Both the position numbers and the translations under genes were made by a program. The notes under the pieces are model-generated. The model was given only the letters and a program-made list of their open reading frames with translations. It was not told where the DNA came from and ran no database searches. DNA of 64,000 bases from Beroe forskalii (lineage: Eukaryota; Ctenophora; Nuda; Beroida; Beroidae): positions 434,001 to 498,000 of the forward strand of contig WFMF01000049.1 of the NCBI GenBank assembly GCA_011033025.1, written 5' to 3'. Below are positions 11,501-23,500 of the stretch, one piece after another. Position 1 is the first letter of the stretch, and the number at the start of each line of letters is the position of its first letter.

Positions 11501-14500
11501 GATCTAAGTACTTGAATCGAAACAACCTGCCCATGAACCTGAGGGCCCTAAACATTGAACTATGTCCATATATAATCATGAAATGAGTTACCCAAGTCCT
11601 ATGCATAGCCATAAATTGTCTTACTACCTAAGATCTCCGAAACGGGTATGAAAATGAACAGATCAGAAATTTTGAAAATTTGAAATCCTACAATTATTGA
11701 AGAAATTCAGGAAAAATGGCGATTTTAGCTGAAATTTCATGGCAAAAGGGATATGAAATTTATCTAGATATCTAGTACAAATTATCTAGATAAATAGATA
11801 AAGATTTTTTGCAAATTGTCTAGATAATCTTATCTAGATAATATCTAGATGGAAACCCTATAGTATACTGACCAGCATATGTATCAACTTTGCATAGTTT
11901 ATCCTCTCCATTTTATATTTTTGATTTTCAGGTTTCAGATTTTTATGTTTCAGATTTTTATGTTTCAGATTTTCAAATGTTTGATGTTTTCGCATTGTAT
12001 TTATTATTTGATATTGTATTCTTTCAGATGTATGTTGGTAACCATTGATAACTATGTAATATTTTCTTTTAGATGTAATGAATCATTGAATATGTTTTGA
12101 AATTTCTAATCTGTGCTCTGACCGTACGTCACCACATGACCTTTGACAAATTCGATATTGTATTGTGTTATACTAATTCGTTTATGTATTTTAGCTGTAT
12201 GATCCTTAGAAGATGTGATTTATCGAAGATTCCGATCAGTTAAATGGTGTATCATTTGAGTCCTGTTCAATTTTGAAATATATATATATATATATAGAAT
12301 ATCTTAGAAATCCACTAGTAGACGAATGAAACTGCGGGGTTAGGAGAGGGAAATGGTGAAGGTACTAGCTCGAATATAATTCTTCATAGCCTATACAAAA
12401 ATTTTCAGGTTAGTAAATTACTGTCAAAATCAATTCACAAGTAATTCATTGTAATCTGTAATACATCATTTATTAAATCTGAAATAAATCAAATATCATC
12501 AAAATATCAATGTATCCGAAATACAACTGATAAAATTAAATCAGTATTAAATTGAAAAGCAAAAATGTTTAGCCAGTGACTAGCTAAACAGGGGGTGAAT
12601 TTGAAAAAAAGAAAATACTCTATCTAAAAACCTGAAAAAGTCACAGCTGACCTCACTAAAAAGCTTTACAAGGGGCCATGTTGGTCACAAGGTGATAGGC
12701 AGCCTGTGTGGGGGCAAGCAAATGTCCATTAATTTCTATTGGTACGTTTATTAATGCCACCGAAAAGTCTAGTAGCTTTCAGAGCTCCTTGCCAATAAGT
12801 TTCTCTAATTTCACATGCCTCTTTCATGCTCTTACCTGGTATGGGATCCACACATTCAATCAAAATTATGCTAAGGTGGTTTTTAAGAGAGGCAGTGAAC
12901 GCTGTTGTGGTATATATATATATATACATTAACAACACGCATTATATATAGTAAGATAATGTTTTACCTCCAAAACCGTTGGACGGTTGTCGTAGTAACC
13001 CCCTGCTAATTGGGTGTGGTCAGTCCATTTTGTCAGTTAGAACCGACGTAACTAAACCTCAAGCAGTCCGAAACAACATTATTTTAACTTGGAATTAACA
13101 AAATTGACGTATTTCTTTATTTTTACAACTCATCGACGTGAACTCACGTGCTGAAATACAGCAACCGGCTTCAATTTCACGTGCATTTATCGTATTTAAA
13201 CTTGTTTCAATATAATCAAGTCGAAAATCGCGTGTAATTGATAATCTCTTTAAATTCCCTAATTTCTACAAATCGTCCACTTGAACTTACGTGCTGAAAT
13301 ATAGCAACTAGATCTAATATCATGTGCATTGGCCGTATTTAAACTCATTTCAACGTGATCAAGTCGAAGATGCCATGTAAATATCAATTTCTTCAAATCC
13401 CCTTATTTCTACGAATCGTTTACGTGAACTCACGTGCTGAAATATAGCAACTGGATCTAATTTCATGCGCATTATAGTCGTATTTGAACTTATTTCAACG
13501 TAATCAAGTCGAAAATCCCGTGCAATTATCAATTTCTTTGAATCCCCTAATTTCTACAAAACGTCCGCGTAAAGTCACGTGCTTCACTAGTCCATCGTAT
13601 ATTTCCCATGCCTATTCACTATGAGACATGGAGAAACTGTTATCAGTTAACCATCGTATCACAGAATAGGACTACAAAACAAATTTTCGTCATAAACGTA
13701 ATTTCAAGCATTTTGCAGCTCCATATCCAGAGGCCTTTCATGACAACATTTTTCGGCTGATCACCCTGAAATTCGTTTTATAGCTAAATCTCAAGGTCTA
13801 AGAGCAGCATATCAAAGTAAAACATAATCCGATGAGTTGGAGATTTCCAAAACGGCGCAAAAAAGCGTTCTATCGCAAAATACGCTATTTCAGTGGTTTT
13901 ACGCGATTTTGATGACGTCATCACAGCACCCAAATAGGCTTAAACCAACTTCCCATATAGCCTTCAACACAATTCCGTCTTAGTGCAACATACTTTAATC
14001 GGTCTCATCTCAAGATAAGTCGCAGTTCTTGACACCTCGTCCGTTTAAGTTTCATCCTAAAATTTTGAAATCGATTTCCCACCGCACCTTAGAAAATCGC
14101 GTACATTTCGATGAAAAACTTGAAAGTCTTTACATATCAGACGGTTTCTAAGACAACATCACCACAACCTTTTGAAGGCATAAATTTTCAAGGTTTTTTC
14201 GGGAAGGTGCTCAAATGGTTTCAAATGATGAAGGGATCATGCCTCTGGAAATTTCAAATCAGATTGTGTGCATACATGCTCTTTTTTGCGCATTCCACAC
14301 TGATTAGACGTACATCATAATTCTTATCAGGCCCGTAGCCAGATGGGAGGCCGTGGTCCCCCTCGAAAATGGGAACCTCCCAAAATTTTGCACCTTATTA
14401 ACAACGGTACCTTATAAACGACGGCACCTTATTAAAAACGTTACCTTATAAACGACGGCACCTTATTAACAACAGTACCTTATTAACAACGGTACCTTAT

Positions 14501-17500
14501 TAACAACGGTACCTTATTACCGTTGGTACTTTATTAACAACGGTACCTTATTAACAACAGTAACTTATTAACAACAGTAACTTATTAACAACAGTACCTT
14601 ATTACCGTTGGTACTTTATTAACAACGGTACCTTATCAACAACAGTACCTTAATAACAACGGTACTTTATTAACGACGGCACCTTTTTAACGACGGCACC
14701 TTTTTAACGACGGCACTTTTTTAACGACGGCACTTTTTTAACGACGGCACCTTTTTAACAACGGTACCTTATCAACAACGGTGCCTTATTAACAACGGTA
14801 CGTTATAAACGACGGCACCTTATTAACAACGGTACCTTATTAACAACGGTACCTTATTAACAACGGTACCTTATTAACAACGGTACCTTATTTACGACGG
14901 TACCTTATTAACAACGGTACCTTATTAACAACGGTACCTTATTTTCGTTGGTACCTTATTAACAACGGTACCTTATTAACAACGGTACCTTATTAACAAC
15001 GGTACCTTATTAACAACGGTACCTTATTAACAACGGTACCTTATTAACAACGGTACCTTATTAACAACGGTACCTTATTAACAACGGTACCTTATTAACA
15101 ACGGTACCTTTTTAACAACGGTACCTTTTTAACTACGGCACCCGATTAACAACGGTACCTTATTAACAACGGTACATTTTTACAACACATTAAACAAGAC
15201 GACATATTAAGCAAGGCAACTAGAAATGGAAATAATGGCTAGACCCGCAGCACATGCCTTTATATACGTCGGTTGACACCACTCAGCACCCAATCAAGCC
15301 TGACGAATAATGTTACGTGCACATACCAACTGTATGACGTTGACACCACTCTGCACATATCAACCATGACGAATAATACTACGTGCACATTCCAACACAA
15401 TGACGTTGACACCCCCTTCCACCTAATCACCGCCTTATAATAATTGTGCTTCGAACGATAAACCTTTTAATTAATGTTATTCCCCAAGGAAAAAGAAAAG
15501 GAGATTGAGACAATAACGAAGTCCCTGGTCTCCCTTGACAACAGTCACTTGTTCGGTAAGGGCTTTCATCACATTCCTATGTGCCATTGTACCGCGCATT
15601 CCGATGTATTAGTAGTAACGCGCGGTACTATTGTTCCGAACATCAGCGCGCAAATGCGCGTTTTTTGACAATTTTACCGCGCATTTACCTTGTTTACACA
15701 AAATCGTATTTCCCGCAATTCATCCCAAGTCATTGATATCATAGCTAACATACCAGATAGAATTACAATTAACTATCACAGAATGGTGTACACTACGAAT
15801 AATGAAATTAAATATAGATTTCAACACATAATTTTACCGTCTGCGATGCGTGTACTTGTCATTTTATCCCAACGGAAAAGTCTGCTGTCTCAGTACAGAC
15901 AACGTACTGTATTTATTTCTTCGGCAACCATCAAACTACAGAACTATCCTCAGCCCGCATAGCGGAGTTGGAGGACTGTTTGGTGGAGCTAACTAAGTAC
16001 ATGACACGAGATGTGGAGTTTGAAGTGCCGATGAACAAGTTGGACCTGTGTAGTTCTGCGAAGCAGTTCATCGTGTCAAACCATGCCGTTATGCTGGCAG
16101 ACCTGGAATCCAGGCATATGATAGAGCTCAATGAATGCAAGGTAACTAATAACTTAGAAACTTATTGAACCTTATCGGACTTTTTAACCGTCCCCCTAAA
16201 AAATTCTAATTTTGAACCGACCCTTTTGACCAAGAATTTTGGAATGTGGAAAAATTGCGGCATACCCTCGCTAAAGCCACAATGTAGCTCATGTTCACAA
16301 GTTCACACACCTCATCAGATCCTACACGAAGAGAAGCTCAAAGAACAAGAAGTGAGTCAAGCGTACAACCGGCGGGATCTCATCGCTAAGTACGATACCC
16401 TGCTAATGGAGAAGGACGATTCGTATCAGGATCGTTTGCGGAGTCTAGATGACAAGGTTTACAGGTTGGAGAACGAGCTGACTATGGCACGAGGAGGGTG
16501 TGATGTCACGAGACAAGACGAGGCCGAGGACAAGGAGAATGACGAGGGGATCCAAGGTAGTGATTTCACAGCGCATGTAGCCGAGCATGCTTCTCTTGCC
16601 TCCCAAAATGGTGAGTAGATTTCGGAACTGTGAGTTGATAAATGATATGATGTGTAGAAAATGTGATCGTTCGAGATATTTGATGAAGTTGAACTCTAGA
16701 TAATGGGAAATCACATACGGATGGTCAGATTGTTAGCGTATTGGATGATAAACTCAACAATTTGCTCACGTAACCCTACTCCTTACACAACCCTCGAAAA
16801 ATTCACATCATCAATCTTGCGATCTGATCACCCAAAGTAATAGTGAATTTTACGATCGTTGGAACTTGCATGAAGCACTAAAGTCATCTGATAAATTTAC
16901 CGACCACTCAATTGAAACTACCTCTGTTTGCAGGGGTAGACTCTAACAGATATAAAGAGGAGAGCATCGAGAAGACCAAAAGACAGATCCCTCGTAAATC
17001 TGGTTGGTATGCTTCCTGTATGCTTTAGAATTTCCGTCCCTGAATTTGCAACCGACCTGCATGTGTCAACTCCCAATGTCCTTAACCGAGAAAACCCAGT
17101 AAATACAGGTTCTCTACGACGCTCGCAAAGTCTAAGAGTACCCTCCAAAAAAGCGAGCAGTCTGCAGAAACCAAGCATTCCTCAAAGCCATGCCCCATCT
17201 CTCCTCCAAACGCCCAGACGATCTGGTATCTTGCTAAGTGTCAATCTGTCGAGTTGATTCTCGGCTTTTCTCCTTTATCATTCCTCTAGCCTTTTTTATT
17301 CTACGCGTGCTAATTAGCACGGCCGTCCTTCCTCCCTTGCATGCTGATTCATCCTGTATAGAAGGCGCCAGATTTTTAGTTCTATCTTGCGAAACACTTG
17401 GCTGCCGAAACTTACGAAAATTCAGAACTGAATGAATTGGATGATATTTGGTCTGTAATATTCACTATAAAGCGGCGAAATTGAGAATGAACCAAAAATC

Positions 17501-20500
17501 GTGTAATTAGCGACTGACGGCGACTAGCACATGCTATTCTCAAAGCTCCTGTTTATTTAAACTTTCTCGTATCATTAAACGTTTTCAACTTGCTCCCTAA
17601 GTGTAATTTATCAAGTTATGCAAATTTCGAAACACTATATACCGCAATCGTCTCTAATACCTTATTACAGGAAATGACGCTTACAGAAAAATGGGCCAAC
17701 ATGTCATTAAGCTACATAAAATTAGACCCTTTTTAGGCCGTATTACTTAATTATATGTTATCTTAGTTCTACTAAGATACATGAAATTAAGCCCTTTTTG
17801 AGGCCTTATGGCTTAATTAAATGTAAACTTAATTTCCTGTAATAAGGTAGTTTGGAGTCGCCCCCTTGAAATTAAAAATTTACATATTTTGTTCGGAATT
17901 TAACCTAGACCGTACCCACAAAATTATTCGAGCTCCCTCAAGAGATAGGCACCTACATCTCACAAACCGTCAGGAATCCCTGCGCCCCGGTCTAGAGTTT
18001 CAACCGACACACCCCTTAAAACCGAAGATAAGAAAGAGAGGAAGCGGCACTCCGAGATACCAGCAAAAGGGGTGGTGATGGTTCCCCAGAAACTGAAGAC
18101 TTACGGCGATGCCGGCACTCAGACTGACTGTCCAGAGAGGCGTGATGGTGCCGTGCTGGCAGTAGCGTTAACACGAGATGAATGTATCCAGACCACCCCT
18201 CAAACAACAGTAAGTGTCTCAGGGTTTCATTTTCTTTACTGTCAAATTTCCTCCAATTGATAGGATGTAATGGCTCGTTTTGCTATATATAATACGCGAC
18301 ATTCAAACCCGTTTATTGTTTGAGAAATAGAAGAATCAAATTTCCCAAGGATACCTAAAAAGGTCTCGTCACCTTCATCACTCAGATTACCCTTCTTTTG
18401 ATTGGATTTAACCTCATTTTTTGGGGGCCAAAAACTGCCCTTCGAAAGAATTTTCAAAGGTCGCCATCGTATATAATACTAAGCCGTCTTAAGAAACTTT
18501 GCAATTCAATGACAACGTATTGCGCAAACGGTCCATAATTTCTTGGCTTGATTTTAATTTTGGCTGATATTGGCACTGTTTTGAAACGATAATTACATTA
18601 CTCAACACTGGGACTTTCCACACAGGCCAGGGTGTCACTCGCCCACTCTGGTACGTTGTATTTTTATCATCAGTATTCATGCAGCGTCCCGTTGCTATGA
18701 CAATTAATTGCAGGATTTGATAAGGTTTCCGCGGCTCAGACCCACTCATTCTTTTATAAATGTTTTCATTCCGTTATGCCGTTGTGGAGTGATTTGTTTA
18801 AGGGGTATGATAAAAACGAACCTTTTAAGCCAAGAAAACCCCGTCCAGTCAGCCCCAAACCCCCGGATGGTGGTGGTGAAGGTGTTGTCAGCGATGTTTT
18901 GACCCCACCGCAGAGTTCTGTGTCTCATGGTTCCATCTCTAGCGGTGTCAAGGAGAGTGAATCTCTACCTGCCTCCGGTCATGATGACACCATAACCAAC
19001 ATCCAGCGGACCATGCAGGAGAATCGGAAAAAGAAGTCATCAACCCCCAAAACCCCCCAGACACCACATCCTCCAACCATTGGAATTGAACGGATTGCAG
19101 TTGATGATAGTGAACCCATTGTAATGGAACCCTTGGAGGAAACATCTTATTCTGTATCTGAATATCACGCTAAAAGTCCTGGTTCTCTTGGGAATGTTGA
19201 AGTCGGAATTGGAGAAATGGATCGTAGCCTGATGGGAACACACCTCCCTGCATCTACTCAAGCGGACGCATCGTGTACCGGCCCCGTTGCTGCATACGTA
19301 ACACTCCAAGCAACTGAGGGTGCTGATAAGGAGCAGACCGAGGGAGATGGAGCTAATCCATGGATAGTTGCTCAGGTCTCACATATGTTGGGAAATCTCA
19401 AATATAAAATCGATCCGTATTTGCACGGCCCCTTTTGCCATAATGTAGCGTGTGACCGTAGCTGAACCAATGTAACATAAGATACACTTCCGAGGGCGCA
19501 CTGCGCAGCCCGGGGATGTATCCGGTTTTGACCCGCAGCCCGAAGGGCGAGGGTCTAAACCGATGAAGACGTCAGATTGTTTTATAAACAGTAAAAGGAT
19601 TGGTTACTCTGTTGTTCTGTTAACAGCATATGTAGGCTAAGACAAGAATTATGGGCCCTGACGAACACAGAAACTCATGATAATGTGCATGTTAATAACA
19701 TCTTCTGTGAGCTGGTTTGAAATCTGATTGTAAACATCGCCAGGGTCGGAGACGTAGCAGCAAGAGTGGTAGTGGACGAGTTAGTGAATCTATCAGCGGT
19801 TCCACAAACTGTGAGTTTCAAAATATGTAATGTATTTAATAATATTATGTAGCTTGATAATCGCTGCGAATGACTGACGAACCATGCGAGACCATTTCCT
19901 TGCGCTTACGTGGTGCATTGATAAACTGCTTGTTTCGTGCACAGCGTACACTGCCCCTTTATCTACCACTCCGTTGTCCTGTAATTCTGCAATAAGACAG
20001 TATAAGCCGGGGTCAGTGTGCCTCCTAATTAGTTATTAAGCCCCTAATTACCCCTTTTAATTACAAGCCATCTCCCCTGCACTTTGACCAATGTTTACAA
20101 CGTACTTTGCTAGAATCTAGCAGCACTAGATTATCCTTCTTTTGCCTTTACCTGCACCATGATATTTTCTTGTAGCTAACTGCCATTACGTACTTCAATT
20201 TACTAGGTATTTGCGGCTTTTATCGTGCAAGAGTTTTGTCGATATTGACACTCTAAAATCATAATACCTGCCGGTGTTTCTTATGAGTATTATTCTATTC
20301 GTAGCGCAGTTCAAGGCGCAAGTGGCCGAGATAACAGACCTCTGGAATGACTTGGTGCTCCCTGACGAGAGTCTGAACCTCACGGACCTGAGTCTCGGGG
20401 CCTTGGAACACTCTCCTACCCTCATCATGTCCGGTAGGTGAACCTCAAGTTCAAGACGCCCTTTTTTCAAAGTATTTGGGGTAACATCACTTTCTGGTAG

Positions 20501-23500
20501 ATGCACTGATCACTCGACGTGAACCCTTGAGTTCAGTTTTTATTTTTGACCTGATGTTATTTTCAGGCAAGAAGCCGGATAACTCCTATATCCCACATCT
20601 CGGTTTTGAAGACACGGGAGAAATTCCACCGGAATACCTAATTCCATCTGACTCCAGTTACCAAAGTCCTGGTAACATGTCTGGTAACTATGGTACCATG
20701 CCTGGTAACATGTCTGGTAACCCTGGTAACATGTCTGGTAACCCTGGTAACATGTCTGGTAACCCTGGTAACATGTCTGGTAACCCTAGTAACATGACGG
20801 ATACCAACACCACGCTACGTAATACCCAGTCCCTATTTTCGGGGATAGTGGATTCCGACGCAGAGAGATCTGGCCTACTCCAACAACAGCCCGGTGACGG
20901 GACACACAGTGGAAACGAGTTTTCTCTACTGGGAATGAGTGGGCAGGAACCGTCTTTGCTGAGGATGAGTGGACAGGAACCGTCTTTGCTGAGGATGAGT
21001 GGACAGGAGCTGTCTCTCCTGATGAGTGGTGAAGAGGAGCCCTCTCTTCTAATGACAAGTAGGACAGAAGGAAGAGAGGAACGAGATTTCGTGGTCCAAG
21101 AGAGCGCAGATTTCTCTGAAACCTGTGAGGATGCTCAGTTGGCAGATGAGATGATGCGCTCTGGCACTGTTCCAATCTCAGATTTGTTGGACGTAGAGGC
21201 TCTACTTCAGAAGCGAGAAATGGTTCGTTCGTAGTTCACTGTTATCTCAATCTTCTCATCCCATTTTTATGTCTCAAATTTGAATTATTTCCGCTATGGG
21301 ACCATTTTTGTCGATAGGCGTCACATGTAAATTGTTGTGATTCGGTGGTGCTCACCATGTCAATTGTCACTATCGCTACTGCTACTCCAATCCTTTCAGG
21401 AGATGGAGGATTTGCAGGAGGAAGTAGCCAGTCTGAAGGGAGCTCTGGCAGACAGCCAGGAGGAGAGACTAAAACTCTTCGCTGCTCTTGAAGCATCTCG
21501 TGACGAGGCAAAGAGACTCAACCTCCTCAACATCATACACACGGAGAATAACATCTGCAGGGACGCTGCCCACCCTACCATACAGGACATGGCGTGCAGT
21601 CCCATGACATCCCCTGAGCAGCACGAGGCAACGCAGTCACGTGGCAAGTCACGTGACCATGACAGAGCACGTGACCCTGACAGAGCACGTGAAAATGACG
21701 TATCACGTGACATGGTGGATGTGGGTGTAAATACCAGCTGTGTGGTAGAAGATGGAATCGAGAAACATCCTTTCAAGGTAAAAGAACCTATGTAAGAACT
21801 TTGTAAATTGAATATTTAGGTTTCTCTTTTGGGCACCATATCAACAAACCTTTTAGTCTTAGCTGTAATTTAACTAACCAACCTTTTCAGCCAAACGTAG
21901 CATCGTTAATCGCTCGACTGAACCTTGAAGATACCAGATCAGGTATGTTACTGAATATTTGGTAAATTTTAATCGACCAGATGATCTTTGTTATTTCTGT
22001 TTATATGTCAACAGGGCAGGGAAAACCAGGCTAACAGAGAGAGTGGACAATCACTGATTTTGTGCCTATAGAGCTATAGGCGCTGATGCTCCACCTATTG
22101 AGGCTGATCGGTTCCGATGGCCGAGTCGTCGATTGTCCTTTTTGTCGAAAAATTCAATATTCATTAACACTAGCCCTTTGGCTAATGTAAATGAACGGTT
22201 GGAATTAAATCATGAAGGTAAGATCTCATTGTTAGATCGATCAGGGCAACGTTTGATAATGAGAATGAAGGCAAATGTTCTACATTTAGATCGAAATGAG
22301 AGGTCTACATCTGATTGCCGTGTTCGGGCCTTCCGGTCCTATCGGTTCTGTGAGGCCGGCTACTATTAATTTGTACACAAGCCAGTTGCCTAATTAGATA
22401 ATTGCTATCGGATAATAGGCCCCGAATATGTCTAAGAAATGCTCACTTCATTGTTTGGTGAGCGCTGTGCCCCAATACCTGTAATCATCGGTACAGCCAT
22501 TGTTTGTGTCCTTGTGTACCTGAGCCTTCTCTGCCAACGAAATGTGTATTATTTTTACCTACATGATGTGTTCACTTTGGAACGTCAATATCAGTTCAAA
22601 GATGATTGTATGTTTGCCATAGCTTTCTCAATACATATTCAACACTGAAATCGTTAGATTTTATTTTACCAATTCGATGTTTGTGATACTTAATTTGTAC
22701 GCCTTTATTTTAAATTTTTGACATATTCCACCGATTCTACCTTTTTTACCATAAGATCATAAGGATGTCTAACTGAGAACATCCCAGAACCATTTCCAAT
22801 GACATCAGTTTTATGTTTACTCACACCAGCTCTTAAGGGATGGGGGAGGTCTTCGGGGTGCCTGTTGGCAAAAATGGAGTTTTTGGCTAAAAATGATAGA
22901 CGAGCAATTTCGTTTTCTGGGGCACCACTCCGAGGCCCACACCCGCCTTTCAACCAGTATTGCTCGGACCCCAGTGCATTCCCAATAGAACACTCCAGTT
23001 TGGAGGGTTGCCCTCCCTCCCTCCCTCCCACTAGTCCAGGACGCAGGTGAAGTACAGTGGTCACCATACTCAATAATTACTAGGCTGCAAGAGTGGAGAC
23101 GAGAGCTTCAACACCACTCCTGGTGCACCGGACTTATCCTTGTTCGATCTGACACTCACCACCGGACTCTCCCATACCACTGCCGGACTATCCCAAACCG
23201 GACTCAACCATACTACCGGACTTTCCTTCACTTTGCCGGAGAACACCGACCAGACCGCGCTCTTCAACCATCTTTGTGATATCCAGGTTCGTTGGATGGT
23301 ATCTTCTTGAGAATGTTATGTTTTATAAATTCTTGTTTGTTATCAATAGTTACTCTATCACTCAACCAATAACTACTCCTATCCCCCTATCTCCAAGGAG
23401 TAGCCAAGTAGGAATGAAACATATCCTCTAATCCCCCTCTCCCAGGGAGAAGCAATGAAACATCTCTCTAATCCCCCTCTCCCAGGGAGAACTCTCCCAG

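Noticed and set aside
17949-17973. Earlier start for exon 7 at 17949
   Set aside because: It would enter in phase 0 while exon 6 exits in phase 1. The acceptor at 17973 fits and completes the SGIP motif.
20786-21776. Minus-strand frames of 126-129 codons
   Set aside because: They are antisense shadows of exons 11 and 12, which have splice borders and coiled-coil content on the plus strand.
22133-23073. Several 70-120-codon frames in intron 13 on both strands
   Set aside because: They have no known motifs, and frames overlap on opposite strands.
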